A stretch of 64,000 bases of DNA. Source: a virus. How positions within the stretch are numbered: position 1 is the stretch's first letter; every line of letters begins with the position of its first letter. The stretch covers positions 62,001 to 126,000 of IMG/VR virus record IMGVR_UViG_3300048838_001106; one strand, written 5' to 3'. This document shows positions 48,001 to 57,490 of this stretch, one piece after another. The position numbers and the translations under genes are program-made. The notes under the pieces were generated by a model. It had not been told where the DNA came from. It was given only the letters and a program-made list of their open reading frames with translations, and searched no databases.

Positions 48001-50910
48001 TCACATCAAAGCCAGGGGCGCGTAGCTCAAGTAATCCAGATATGAAATAATGCCAGACGCAGCAGTAGTGCGCCAAACGCTATGCGATATGTTGTAGGCA
48101 GTGCCGGTAGGGGAGTTGTGAGTTATCGTTGCGGAGCCGATCAGTGCCCGAGTGCCAGCGTTCCACACAGTCAACGTCGCTGTGCTTCCAGCCCACGATA
48201 TGTTGATTGTGTACATTGTACCAACTGATATGGCTATTGACGATGAAACCACGCGAGTTCCAGAGGATGCACTCACAAGGTAGACAGTGCCAGAGGACCC
48301 GTATTCAGCCCAAATTCCGTTCAACGGCAATCCAGCGGCGGTGGTTAGGAAAATACCAGTACAGCACACGACAGACGTGGCCGACGGCCAGCGCAGAGTT
48401 GCATTTACTTCGCCAGAGTCCATGACGGCAGCTCGGCCGGCCGTTTTGATCTGCCCGCCAGAGTTAGCAGATGCAACGGCCGCTATTGCAATCACGCCCG
48501 CCGTACCAGTGAAGGCGCTGGTTTGAATGGCCTGTGTGCCAGCGGCGAAAGTGTTGAACCACCAACCAGTGTGAGCCGTGGCCTCGGTAGTGGGTAGCAG
48601 GCCAAAGAAGTCGTTGGAGATTTCGCGGTGCCTTAGAACGAGTTTGCTGGACTCAGTGACGACCTTGATCCCCTGGCTGCCAGTGATGATGTTTTCAAGG
48701 GTTCCAATTCCAGGGATAGTACCATCCACGCTTGATACAAACGCAGAACTGTACACAGCACGAAGAAGAGAGAATACAGTGTCTCCAGCATTGAACAAGG
48801 TATTGTAATCCGTCCAGTCTGCGGCTGCTCGGGAGAAGAATATCTCGGAACCCACCTTGTATTGATCCTGGAATGTCAGATCCGTGCCCGCGTCCAATTC
48901 AAGAACTCCAGCAGGAACAACCCTTAACTTGACCGTGGTCCCTGTAGTGGTAATTGCCTTGTCGCCAGCTCCAGTGAAATTGATCTGCCCAGCAACAACA
49001 CCAATGTCTATCGGGAAGTCGTTGCTGTCGACAGACATCCCCTGCATAAACTCGGCGGAGTTCGTGTTATTAACGATGAAAGTGTCGACGTTCGCAGAGA
49101 ACGACCCAAGTCCGGTAGCTCCAGCCAACAACGACACGCGGGCGATCCCTGCACTGTTTCTGAAAACCCACCCTGTGTTGTGGGCCATGTTGATAGATGT
49201 AGTGGCGCTAGATGTTACGGGAGTCGCGCCCTGATTGTCCACAGCGTTATCAAGCGTCACAATAGACGCAACGTAGCCAGGGGTAAGCCCCACCGAAAAG
49301 GTCTCTCCACCCCCACCACCAGCCGCTTCGGTAAGAGTGATTCCGGTTCCGGCAATCAGCTTTCCATTTAGGTAGCCCGCAGATGAATCGTCAGATGACA
49401 CTTTTACAACCTGGTCTGTATTAACAACGGTGGTTGCTACGGTGAGAGTTTCATTGCCGCCTGGAGACCCCTCAGTCAGTGTGATGCCCGATCCAGCTAC
49501 CAGCTTTCCAAGAAGATAACCCGAGGTAGTATCGTCTGAAGTCACTTTCACAACCTGGTCTGTGTTGGTAACAGTCGAAGCAATGGAAAGCCGCTCCACG
49601 TTCCCACCACCAGGTACGACTTCCTTTGTTACTGTGATTCCTGCCCCCGCTATCACCTTGCTTTCCAGGTACTGAGCCGTGTCATCCGCCGCCGATGTCC
49701 TGACAAGCTGGTCTGTGTTCACGACAGTACATGCCACAGTTAATTTCTCATTCAGGCCATCATCTGTTTCAGTGACCGATATACCTGTTCCCGCTACGAC
49801 CTTTGAAAAAAGATAACCCGGAGTCGTGTCATTTGAAGTGACTTTCGCCAGTTCATCTGTCCCCACACCTAGCGCTGCAATGATAAGTGTTTCATCTAGG
49901 CCATCATCGTTTTCTGTCAATGATACTCCAGCCCCCGCAACCAGTTTTCCAAGCAGATAACCCGAGGTCGTATCATTTGAAGTCACTTTCACAACCTGGT
50001 CCGTGTTCGTAACGGTGGTTGCTACGGTGAGAGTTTCATTGCCGCCAGGAGATCCCTCGGTGAGCGTAATACCAGATCCCGCAACCAGCTTGCCCAGTAG
50101 GTATCCTGACGTAGTGTCATCTGATGTCACCTTAACCACTTGATCTGTGTTCACAATAGTTGAGGCAATAGTGAGCTTTTCGTTTAGTCCGTCATCGGTC
50201 TCTGTAACAGTGATGCCCGTACCAGCAACGACCTTGGAAAGAAGATACCCAGGTGTGGTGTCGTTCGACGTAACTTTTGTAAGCTCATCCGTACCGATAC
50301 CGAGAGCTGCAATGGTAAGTGTCTCCGCTGCCCCATCGTTATTCTCGGTCAAGGACACACCTGCGCCAGCTACCAGTTTTCCAAGCAGGTAGCCAGACGT
50401 TGTATCGTTTGAAGTTACCTTAACATTCTGGTCTGTATTAACAACGGTGGTTGCCACGGTGAGAGTTTCATTGCCGCCTGGAGACCCCTCGGTGAGCGTA
50501 ATACCAGATCCGGCAACCAGCTTTCCAAGAAGATAACCCGAGGTCGTATCGTCTGACGTGACCTTAACCACTTGATCTGTGTTCGTCACGGTGCATGTGA
50601 TAGTCAGGTCTTCATCAGCTCCTTCATTCACCGTTGAAATGGAGATTCCAGTTCCGGCTGCGATCTTACCTTCCAGATATCCAGGTGTCGTATCATTCAG
50701 AGACACCTTTACCAGCTCGTCAGAATCCGCTGGTGCCACGTAAACGTCGTACCAGTTACCTGTGCCGATAATTTTCTCAAGCTGGCTTCTGATGGCGTTT
50801 AAGTCATCCTCAAGCGAAGCCGCTGCTGACTCAAGCGTCACGCCAGATGCGAGAGTGTCATCATAGGTAGTGGACTTGTTGATCTGTGTGCTCTGTTTGA
50901 TTTTCTTCAT
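48001..50910 (-). CDS. Tail fibre/spike with ten 48-residue repeats
   Basis: A 969-residue protein. After an N-terminal helical part (residues 1-60), ten tandem repeats of about 48 residues follow, each of the form TDQVVKVTSDDTTSGYLLGK + LVAGSGITLTE + GGNETLTVATTV. The C-terminal 350 residues are a Gly/Ser/Thr-rich domain, probably the receptor-binding part. The repeats resemble the shaft repeats of beta-helical or triple-spiral fibres. Last gene of the fibre cluster. Confidence 0.88.
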   Translation of the reverse strand: MKKIKQSTQINKSTTYDDTLASGVTLESAAASLEDDLNAIRSQLEKIIGTGNWYDVYVAPADSDELVKVSLNDTTPGYLEGKIAAGTGISISTVNEGADEDLTITCTVTNTDQVVKVTSDDTTSGYLLGKLVAGSGITLTEGSPGGNETLTVATTVVNTDQNVKVTSNDTTSGYLLGKLVAGAGVSLTENNDGAAETLTIAALGIGTDELTKVTSNDTTPGYLLSKVVAGTGITVTETDDGLNEKLTIASTIVNTDQVVKVTSDDTTSGYLLGKLVAGSGITLTEGSPGGNETLTVATTVTNTDQVVKVTSNDTTSGYLLGKLVAGAGVSLTENDDGLDETLIIAALGVGTDELAKVTSNDTTPGYLFSKVVAGTGISVTETDDGLNEKLTVACTVVNTDQLVRTSAADDTAQYLESKVIAGAGITVTKEVVPGGGNVERLSIASTVTNTDQVVKVTSDDTTSGYLLGKLVAGSGITLTEGSPGGNETLTVATTVVNTDQVVKVSSDDSSAGYLNGKLIAGTGITLTEAAGGGGGETFSVGLTPGYVASIVTLDNAVDNQGATPVTSSATTSINMAHNTGWVFRNSAGIARVSLLAGATGLGSFSANVDTFIVNNTNSAEFMQGMSVDSNDFPIDIGVVAGQINFTGAGDKAITTTGTTVKLRVVPAGVLELDAGTDLTFQDQYKVGSEIFFSRAAADWTDYNTLFNAGDTVFSLLRAVYSSAFVSSVDGTIPGIGTLENIITGSQGIKVVTESSKLVLRHREISNDFFGLLPTTEATAHTGWWFNTFAAGTQAIQTSAFTGTAGVIAIAAVASANSGGQIKTAGRAAVMDSGEVNATLRWPSATSVVCCTGIFLTTAAGLPLNGIWAEYGSSGTVYLVSASSGTRVVSSSIAISVGTMYTINISWAGSTATLTVWNAGTRALIGSATITHNSPTGTAYNISHSVWRTTAASGIISYLDYLSYAPLALM
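49285..50721 (-). repeat. Ten tandem 144-bp coding repeats
   Basis: Each unit encodes one 48-residue fibre repeat. Units 2, 5 and 9 are near-identical in protein, as are 3/6 and 4/7, so the array has a three-unit super-period that points to block duplication. Confidence 0.85.
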
Positions 50911-52547
50911 TAAAAAAGGTCCGGGTAAGTACGTCTAATCCAAGTGCGCATTTCAGCCTCTTCCTCGTCAGTGATGGTTGCGGGAACAGCCCACATTCCA
51001 TAGAAAAACCCATTCGGAGGAACACCGAAGCCGAGATATTTTCGACCGATGCCAAAAGTGCTTGTGCCTGTTGGGAAACCTGTATTCGCTCGCAATACAC
51101 GGCGCTTGGGCGTAAGTGTCCCCCAGAATGTAACCCCGTCAGCATCTGTGGACAAAGTAAGTAGTGATGCCTCTGCACTTGCATCCTGTGTATCAACAAG
51201 GGACAAATAAGATCCAGCATACGTCTGGAAGTGCGAACCCTGATGACCAAATAAACCAACGCCCGTTCCAGCTAGGTTGTCGTGACCCCAGATACGCACA
51301 TCGGCGCTGAGCGTAATGAATCGAATCAAAACAAACAGTGTAAAGTGGCCACCCGCAAGGGTTGAGAGTCCTGCTCTGACATATTCATCGTTTGACCCGT
51401 CAAGCTGAATGGCGGGATAGCCTATGCCAGCTGCATTTGCACGATAAATTCCTCGCGCCGTACCTGTCGAAGAGAGTGTCATGCCGTTGACTGGCTCTGG
51501 AATAACATCGACAGGATCGCCATCTGCGACTGTTGTGACATAACTTGATTGCCAGTCGTTGACCACAAATGCTGGCATAGGCCCTGGGTCAAGAGTTTCG
51601 AGCTTTGATAGAAGATCGTCAACAATGGCAGTCCGTTCTGGCGTCGTCAAAAGCTTATCAATTTTGATAAGGTCAGAGACCCAGCCATTCATAGAACTAA
51701 GACTATTGTATGACCCGATACTAAGAGAGGCGACCGACGATGTTGTACCTGTTTTCGGCGTTGTGCCAACATCTACGCCGTTGAGTGAAACTATAAGATC
51801 AGTTCCAGTGTAACGCGCGTGCAAAACCTGTGGAGCAATGCTCATGCGAGAGGAAGCTCTTGCATAGACGCCATCAAAACCAAATGCAACACCATGAGGC
51901 GACGCACTTTCGGCTGCAACTAAAAGCCACCCAGCGCTACCGTTCCAGATCCCTGAGACTACGGCGTTCATTTGAGTATCTGTACGAATCTTGACAAGCG
52001 CAAAAATTTCAAAAGGGCCAATGATATCTGCTGCAACGGAGGACGGAGCTGTAAAAGTTACATTCCTAAATCTCACAGCTTCGCGTCCCCTTATATCAGA
52101 AAGAAGCAACGAAGCGGATGGAGACCGCTCAGCCACTAAATTGTTTTCTGTGTTCGAGCGCCAAGATGTTAGTTGGTCGCCTGAAACTATTTCAGAAAAA
52201 CGAGTTCCTGTTTTATTACCTGGGCGGAACCAGAACGCAACGTCATCAAGGTGATCCATGACAGGAGAAAGCTCAATTTCATTACCACCGTCTGAGTCGC
52301 GGAAAACGGTGCCATCCCAATACGCCAAAGCAATACCAACTACTTCATAATATCCAGGAGTAAGAGAAACCTGACTTGCTTCAATCAAAGAAGTAACTGT
52401 AGCAAACGCAATGACACCGCCACCTCCACCCGTTACCGGAGTCCGTCCTACTGCAACCCATTTCACGCCATCCCATCGGTACTTGTAGGCGTATTCGTGG
52501 ACAAACTCTTCATCTAAGACTGGTGCGTTTGGAAAGTTAATTGGCAT
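50910..52547 (-). CDS. Tail fibre with two LamG/concanavalin-like domains
   Basis: A 545-residue protein. N-terminal module (1-100) with WDGVKWVAVG and SLTPGYYEVVG, shared with gene 53728. Two repeated jelly-roll-like domains follow (about 110-320 and 340-540), each with a FEIFALVKIRT / FTLFVLIRFIT strand and a late GIGRKYLG / SIGSYNSL segment. These are typical carbohydrate-binding modules in phage fibres. Confidence 0.85.
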   Translation of the reverse strand: MPINFPNAPVLDEEFVHEYAYKYRWDGVKWVAVGRTPVTGGGGGVIAFATVTSLIEASQVSLTPGYYEVVGIALAYWDGTVFRDSDGGNEIELSPVMDHLDDVAFWFRPGNKTGTRFSEIVSGDQLTSWRSNTENNLVAERSPSASLLLSDIRGREAVRFRNVTFTAPSSVAADIIGPFEIFALVKIRTDTQMNAVVSGIWNGSAGWLLVAAESASPHGVAFGFDGVYARASSRMSIAPQVLHARYTGTDLIVSLNGVDVGTTPKTGTTSSVASLSIGSYNSLSSMNGWVSDLIKIDKLLTTPERTAIVDDLLSKLETLDPGPMPAFVVNDWQSSYVTTVADGDPVDVIPEPVNGMTLSSTGTARGIYRANAAGIGYPAIQLDGSNDEYVRAGLSTLAGGHFTLFVLIRFITLSADVRIWGHDNLAGTGVGLFGHQGSHFQTYAGSYLSLVDTQDASAEASLLTLSTDADGVTFWGTLTPKRRVLRANTGFPTGTSTFGIGRKYLGFGVPPNGFFYGMWAVPATITDEEEAEMRTWIRRTYPDLF

Positions 52548-52572
52548 ATCAGGTCGGCGCTCCGGCTGGCTA
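52548..52572 (-). repeat. Duplicated intergenic sequence, copy 1
   Basis: AGGTCGGCGCTCCGGCTGGC recurs at 54043-54062 in the same position relative to a homologous start codon. Confidence 0.85.
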
Positions 52573-53718
52573 AGTTCGTGGCAGTGGATAACTCAAAAAC
52601 GGAAACGGTACGTCTGCTGGAAACAGAAAACCAATATACCTTGTCCACTTAACGTATTTCTTTTCAGGCACCGGCCCGTCAAAAAAACGCATGTAATGTT
52701 GGCGTCGTGGCCTAGAATCACCTGACCCCATCTCTAAGCAAAGTCCCGGTTTGAGCCAACCCTTAGCGTATCCGGGCGACGCGACTGCGATTTTTCTTGA
52801 TAGCGTCTTATTGTCACCATCCCGCGGAGACGTTCCGTGCTCCGGCACTGCGTTAAGCTCGTCGTTGAACGTGTAATTTTTAATCAGACCGAGCGCAAAC
52901 GCCTTGTCGATGACACCTGACGCGTTGCGTCCGTGGATAACCACATTAACTTCAGCATTCGTTCCACCAAAAGTTTGTCGCTCAATCCACAGCACGCCCT
53001 CGGGATAGGTATCACCGACGTTTACAGGGTCGATCTGGTGAATATCCCCGCACATATACAGGAACCTGGCCTCGGGCACGTCGCTGCCGCCGAACCAGAA
53101 CATTGCAGTGTTTTCCTCTGAATCGAGGACAAGCATCAAATCCAAACCTTCCGTGTTCTGGCCCAAAAAAGCGCCTTCAAAATCAGCACAGCCGTTCAGA
53201 AATCCAACCTGATTCGAGTATGGGTTGATTCCGCCCGATGTCACCATATCAGAAAAGTCGCCACCACCGAGCGCACCTGTCGAATCCCAACCACCTGCAA
53301 ACGTTTTTGTGGTTGCCTCCATGTTTGGGAAAATTACAGGAACCCAGTTTTGAGTCCTGAACCCGTCTGAGCTGTCTATCGTGTACGTTGTGTTTGGAAG
53401 CAGGTAGTCGCCAGCACCCGGATAGGCTGAAGAGCTGCCATATCCACCAATGAGTAGCACAAATTCAAAACCTTCTGGCGATGCGCCGATCATTCTCCTT
53501 ACACGAATGGCGAATGTTCGGTTGCCACCACCGCCAGTGAATGTGGCAATATCTGACACTTGCCAGTCAGCTCCAACGCGCGCGCGAAGCCTGTTGCGAA
53601 AGTCGGCAATCATAGGCCGCATTCGATTTTCTGGCGTTGTTGGATAACTGACGCCGTCCCCGTAATTCCGAATCAAGTAAGCGCCGTCCACTACTAAATC
53701 TGCGTACGCAATACCCAT
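52570..53718 (-). CDS. Virion/fibre-associated protein
   Basis: A 382-residue Gly-rich protein with beta-type segments throughout (GNRTFAIRVRRMIG; FEFVLLIGGYGSSS). Sits between fibre modules. No family recognised. Confidence 0.8.
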   Translation of the reverse strand: MGIAYADLVVDGAYLIRNYGDGVSYPTTPENRMRPMIADFRNRLRARVGADWQVSDIATFTGGGGNRTFAIRVRRMIGASPEGFEFVLLIGGYGSSSAYPGAGDYLLPNTTYTIDSSDGFRTQNWVPVIFPNMEATTKTFAGGWDSTGALGGGDFSDMVTSGGINPYSNQVGFLNGCADFEGAFLGQNTEGLDLMLVLDSEENTAMFWFGGSDVPEARFLYMCGDIHQIDPVNVGDTYPEGVLWIERQTFGGTNAEVNVVIHGRNASGVIDKAFALGLIKNYTFNDELNAVPEHGTSPRDGDNKTLSRKIAVASPGYAKGWLKPGLCLEMGSGDSRPRRQHYMRFFDGPVPEKKYVKWTRYIGFLFPADVPFPFLSYPLPRT

Positions 53719-53727
53719 ATTAGCACC

Positions 53728-54039
53728 TCAAATATCCTCTACCGTTGGATAGTAGGTTAGTATCTGTTGATGTGTTGCGGTTGCTTTGGTTGGGTATTGG
53801 AACGATACGCCGTCCCAATATACCATGATCCACTCGCCAACAACCTCGTAATAGCCCGGCGCAAGATCAACTTCTGAGGCGGAGATCAGTGCGCTGACCG
53901 ACGTATATTTAATTGGCACACCTATAGGCTGACCAGGCTGACCCGCACCAACCCACTTCACTCCATCCCAAAAATAGCGTCTGCCATTCAGGGTATAGGG
54001 TGTGCCAATTTCTGGCGATGTTGGAAAATTGATTGGCAT
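53728..54039 (-). CDS. Small fibre module protein, paralogue of 50910 N-terminus
   Basis: A 103-residue protein. MPINFPTSPEIG, WDGVKWVGAG and DLAPGYYEVVGEW match the N-terminal module of the 545-residue fibre gene, here standing alone. It may be an attachment adapter or a remnant left after duplication. Confidence 0.8.
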   Translation of the reverse strand: MPINFPTSPEIGTPYTLNGRRYFWDGVKWVGAGQPGQPIGVPIKYTSVSALISASEVDLAPGYYEVVGEWIMVYWDGVSFQYPTKATATHQQILTYYPTVEDI

Positions 54040-54065
54040 ATTAGGTCGGCGCTCCGGCTGGCTGG
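54040..54065 (-). repeat. Duplicated intergenic sequence, copy 2
   Basis: Same sequence as 52548-52572, upstream of the paralogous module. In this copy it also codes for the end of the 54041 gene. Confidence 0.85.
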
Positions 54066-54919
54066 AAGTCGTCCTCAACCCCCATGACGGCTTGTGTGCT
54101 CGTGGTGTGAGATGAGGCGAAATGCTGCATTTTCCGCACGCCACCGACAAACTGGCACGTTCCGGGGACCGCCGTTGGCTGGCGCGTGAAGATATATTTC
54201 ATCATTCCAACTTTTCGACTTGTTGCGGTCGTAACACACGCCACTATTGGCTCAGGCTGATCGCGCCCGCCAATTAAATTCCCGTTGACGTGCCCGCCAG
54301 CAACGGACGCGTATGTGCTAATATTCATACCGAGCTGCACCCAATCTGTCGCCTGAACGCCAGTAGCTGCAACCCGGATTCGGGAGTCTGTGGATGTTGA
54401 CGCACCTGGGAACCATGCATTTCCCCCACCTGCCGTATCAGGCGGCCCAGCCAGAAAGCCTTGCCCTGTAAGGCCGACGGAAGGATCGGTCGAAAACGCA
54501 GGATTGTGAATGTATCCGGCATGTATCCCTTGCGGGTAGCCGACGATCGACGATGCATAATTCGCTGTGAAAATCGTGAACGCGTCGCGCCATTCGTGGA
54601 ACTGCCAGTAGGCCGTATTGAACGGAATTGCGTCAGTCGCACCAGACGCCATTGCGCTGATTCCGGTGCCCGAGCCGTCGGTAATTGTGCCGCTAGGATC
54701 AATTCGCATTGTGACGTTGTTTGTTGAGCGCACGAACAGATATTGTGACGTGGTGTCGCCAAGAAGCTGGCGCACAACAAAGCCGGTGTCAGACGTCTGG
54801 AATTGAACTTCCCAATGAGTCGACGTGTCGAATTTATTACGTAGCGCCACAAACGCGTCGGCGGCCACGCCGCCAGTGACGAGGTATTTGTGGCTTTTGG
54901 TTGGTTGCATTGATGCCAT
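54041..54919 (-). CDS. Virion protein, fibre cluster
   Basis: A 292-residue protein rich in Gly, Thr, Ala with a repeated strand character (TDWVQLGMNISTYASV). Likely a fibre tip or appendage. Ribosome site AGGAG. No family recognised. Confidence 0.78.
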   Translation of the reverse strand: MASMQPTKSHKYLVTGGVAADAFVALRNKFDTSTHWEVQFQTSDTGFVVRQLLGDTTSQYLFVRSTNNVTMRIDPSGTITDGSGTGISAMASGATDAIPFNTAYWQFHEWRDAFTIFTANYASSIVGYPQGIHAGYIHNPAFSTDPSVGLTGQGFLAGPPDTAGGGNAWFPGASTSTDSRIRVAATGVQATDWVQLGMNISTYASVAGGHVNGNLIGGRDQPEPIVACVTTATSRKVGMMKYIFTRQPTAVPGTCQFVGGVRKMQHFASSHTTSTQAVMGVEDDFQPAGAPT

Positions 54920-54929
54920 ATTCTTCTCC

Positions 54930-56261
54930 TCAGCTCAGTTCAAAATCGCTGTACATATCAGGCGCTAGTGTTGTGTCTTCTTCAGGGGCAAAATCAGTAA
55001 AGTCAAAACCCGCTGACAGACTTGAATACATGCCGACAGACAATTCAACACACTCCACAGCATCACTAACGATAAAAAAATCAAGAGTGACCTCATCACC
55101 CGATTCAAGATCTCCAAGCACTGTCAATGTTGTTCCGGCCAATTCCCAATCTGTTTTGTCGATTCGAACACCGTTCACATACACTGCAACATAACCAGTG
55201 TAAGGTGTGTCGCTAAGATCAAAAGTCTTAGGGCCACCCGCATAAACAGCATTGTCTTCGACAGGAACAAGGTTGACTCCATCAGTAACCTGAATTGCAA
55301 TGACCCATTGAGCCGAATCACCATCGTCATACCAGATGAACGTATTGCCTGATTCATCATCGAACCAAAGCTGGCCGGGTTCAGGGTCAAGAGGTGGTGT
55401 TCCAGCGATAGGGACAAGAGCCTGTGCCTCAAGGGACTCAAGCCACTCAACCTCGGTACCAATGAAGCCATTTGCAACCGCAACTTCGTACGCTGAGTCA
55501 CCGTCTGCACCAGCGGGGCCAGTAGCACCCGTAGCACCAGTAGCCCCCGTAGCCCCAGTAGCACCAGTAGCCCCCGTAGCACCCACCAATGAGTCGAGCC
55601 AGTCCAGCTCAGTACCGACAAAGCCATTTGCAACCGCAACTTCGTACGCTGAGTCTCCGTCTGCACCAGCAGCCCCCGTAGCCCCCGTAGCCCCGGTAGC
55701 ACCCGTAGCCCCAGTGGCACCCACCAATGAGTTGAGCCAATCCAGCTCAGTACCGACAAAGCCATTTGCAACCGCAACTTCGTACGCTGAGTCTCCGTCT
55801 GCACCAGCGGGGCCAGTACCCCCGCCTCCTCCAGATGACAATAAGGCCCAGCCAGACCCATCAAACACTAGCACAGACGAGCCGTAGTCAGTGCTTATGC
55901 TGAGCGTGCTCTGTCCATCTATCAGGTTAGACCCACCGGACACGGTTATGTTGTGTGTTTCTCCCGCCCCTCCGACATCTTTTACTACAACATACTGGCC
56001 TTCAACAGCGTCGTCAGGAAGTACTACGCTAGAGGCAGCAGCGATTGTGGCCGTATCTACGAACACAAACACGTCTGTTAGGCCGACGGTGTAAGGCGTC
56101 TCAGCAACAACAGTGCTTTGCACGAGGTCCCCGATTTTCAGGGATTCGATGCCTCTGTACAGCTCACGCGCTACTAGCGTCCAGTTTCTGCGGTCAGGAA
56201 TTCCACGGCTGCTTAGAGCGGCGGAGATGTTCATTCCGATGGTCTTGTAATCGAGTGGCAT
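54930..56261 (-). CDS. Collagen-like tail fibre
   Basis: A 443-residue protein from ATG 56261 behind GAGAAGGTG; an in-frame extension to 56348 has no site. The middle holds GATGAT-type collagen repeats in three blocks, separated by three copies of DGDSAYEVAVANGFVGTEL, a module frequently found in phage collagen-like fibres. The C-terminus is a beta domain (YTGYVAVYVNGVRIDKTDW). It is the first gene of the fibre operon. Confidence 0.88.
   Translation of the reverse strand: MPLDYKTIGMNISAALSSRGIPDRRNWTLVARELYRGIESLKIGDLVQSTVVAETPYTVGLTDVFVFVDTATIAAASSVVLPDDAVEGQYVVVKDVGGAGETHNITVSGGSNLIDGQSTLSISTDYGSSVLVFDGSGWALLSSGGGGGTGPAGADGDSAYEVAVANGFVGTELDWLNSLVGATGATGATGATGATGAAGADGDSAYEVAVANGFVGTELDWLDSLVGATGATGATGATGATGATGATGPAGADGDSAYEVAVANGFIGTEVEWLESLEAQALVPIAGTPPLDPEPGQLWFDDESGNTFIWYDDGDSAQWVIAIQVTDGVNLVPVEDNAVYAGGPKTFDLSDTPYTGYVAVYVNGVRIDKTDWELAGTTLTVLGDLESGDEVTLDFFIVSDAVECVELSVGMYSSLSAGFDFTDFAPEEDTTLAPDMYSDFELS
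55467..55830 (-). repeat. Collagen-like coding repeats
   Basis: A 33-base stretch encoding DSAYEVAVANG is identical at 55467-55499, 55623-55655 and 55761-55793; between these are GNN-rich triplet repeats. Confidence 0.88.
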
Positions 56262-56348
56262 GTCTAACACCTTCTCTCGTAGTATACGCGACAATAGCGT
56301 CGTGCGATACATTGACGCGACATACTGTTGTGGCGTAATGTCTACCAC

Positions 56349-56783
56349 ATGAGTGACATCACGCAGATATTAAAACTGGCAAATCTTCTTTCAGGCTACA
56401 CGAAAAGCCCACTGTCAGGAGGCGCATCGACACCTCCTCCAGCAGCAGGGTCTATGAAAACAGTGGAGCCTATCAAACCGGTAGCTCCTCTAGTGGCACC
56501 TAAGAGCGCACCGGCTATGCCAACGTCGCCATTGCCGCCACCAGCCAGTTCAAGCAGCGCGCCAATGACTACACCTAAGATGCCTCAACTAAAAACTACA
56601 ACTGGACCGTCTCCTGCGGCAACTAAGTCAGCTGGTCTGGGGCCTCCACCAAAACTGTCACTAGATTTCCCATCCAGGAATACCGTGGCGCCACCGAAAC
56701 CACCCAAGGCGTTCAAGCCAGACACGAACAAGATTAAACCAGTTAGTCCATTCCGTAAGGGAACATCGTCTGGGTCTACCTGA
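56349..56783 (+). CDS. Proline-rich hypothetical protein
   Basis: A 144-residue protein. The N-terminus SDITQILKLANLLSGYTKSP is helical; the rest is Pro/Ser/Lys-rich and probably disordered (SPLPPPASSSSAPMTTP). The helical start LKLANLLSGYTK vaguely recalls the tag of genes 33704-39675 but does not match it. No good ribosome site. Confidence 0.65.
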   Translation: MSDITQILKLANLLSGYTKSPLSGGASTPPPAAGSMKTVEPIKPVAPLVAPKSAPAMPTSPLPPPASSSSAPMTTPKMPQLKTTTGPSPAATKSAGLGPPPKLSLDFPSRNTVAPPKPPKAFKPDTNKIKPVSPFRKGTSSGST

Positions 56784-56806
56784 TTGAAAATAGAAAAAGA
56801 GCTGAC

Positions 56807-57115
56807 ATGAAATCAACACTTAACAGGCGCTCCGTAGCAAGAGCTATCGCATCTAAGCAGGGCATGTCTATTAACGCAGCCGAGGATGTTATTGATGCAC
56901 TCATTGAAGAACTGTCCAGACACCTTTGCAGCGGAGGACGCGTGTCGTTCCGGGGCTTGGGAGCTTTTTCGGTGTACGATCGAAAGACCGACAAATCGTA
57001 CATCGACATTGCCACTGGCGAGAAAAAAACAGCGCCTCCTAGATCCTATATCAAATTCACCGTCAGCAAGAAATTGCAAGACCGCGTACGGAGACACCGA
57101 CATGAACATCCCTAA
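56807..57115 (+). CDS. HU/IHF-family DNA-binding protein
   Basis: A 102-residue protein. GMSINAAEDVIDALIEELSR (helices), GGRVSFRGLGAFSVYDR, and IKFTVSKKLQDRV follow the HU/IHF fold, which bends DNA as a dimer. The arm between the strands (GEKKTAPPRS) has the conserved Pro region. It may package or architecturally organise phage DNA. Confidence 0.93.
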   Translation: MKSTLNRRSVARAIASKQGMSINAAEDVIDALIEELSRHLCSGGRVSFRGLGAFSVYDRKTDKSYIDIATGEKKTAPPRSYIKFTVSKKLQDRVRRHRHEHP

Positions 57116-57317
57116 AGATCAAGAAGACAAGCTCAAGGCGTTTGAAGAACTTGTGAAGAAAGCGCAGCAGTGCGTGGTGGGAGCAGTGTATTCCAAGTAT
57201 GACCAGTCTTCGATCAATTACGACGAAGCTAGAGTAGCCTTTCTAAAGGCAAGCACAGAGTTTCTTCGTGTGTGTGTTCCGGCGGACACAGATTACAACA
57301 ATCAAGCTATACAATAA
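57102..57317 (+). CDS. Small helical protein
   Basis: A 71-residue protein overlapping the HU-like gene by 14 bases. Helical, charged. No family recognised. Confidence 0.7.
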   Translation: MNIPKDQEDKLKAFEELVKKAQQCVVGAVYSKYDQSSINYDEARVAFLKASTEFLRVCVPADTDYNNQAIQ

Positions 57318-57342
57318 CTGAGCTCCGCAAGTGGTATAAGAA
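57311..57342 (+). promoter_or_regulatory. Promoter P5 (P1-P4 type)
   Basis: TGGTATAAG with GGTATAAGAA at 57333-57342 in extended -10 form; the upstream box ACAATAA (57311-57317) is a poor match, 17 bases away. Confidence 0.5.
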
Positions 57343-57348
57343 TATGGT

Positions 57349-57485
57349 AGAGCAATCACGCACTGCCATTTTCAGCCAGAGGCGCACATGTTTGCAGCAA
57401 CAACAACTTGGATCGAAATCGAGCCGCCGCCAGAAGCGTAGGTTCAACAAAGACAAGAAAAAAGCGTTTACGGCGTAAACGCTTT
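57349..57485 (+). ncRNA. Candidate small RNA (about 140 nt)
   Basis: Between promoter P5 and a strong terminator there is no long gene. The only frame with a ribosome site (AGAGG) is a 17-codon one at ATG 57389, MFAATTTWIEIEPPPEA. Either a small RNA or a short peptide could be the product. Confidence 0.4.
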
Positions 57486-57487
57486 TT
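57461..57487. terminator. Bidirectional terminator
   Basis: AAAGCGTTTAC/GTAAACGCTTT stem (57461-57471 with 57475-57485), GGC loop, T tract on the + strand and A tract (T on -) before it, so it can end the gene at 57491 as well. Confidence 0.88.
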
Positions 57488-57490
57488 TCT

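Noticed and set aside
49285-50721. CRISPR-like regular repeats
   Set aside because: The period is 144 bp, in frame and coding for fibre repeats; there are no unique spacers.
55336-55887. Plus-strand frame rich in PVAPVAP
   Set aside because: Mirror of the collagen-like GAT repeats on the other strand.
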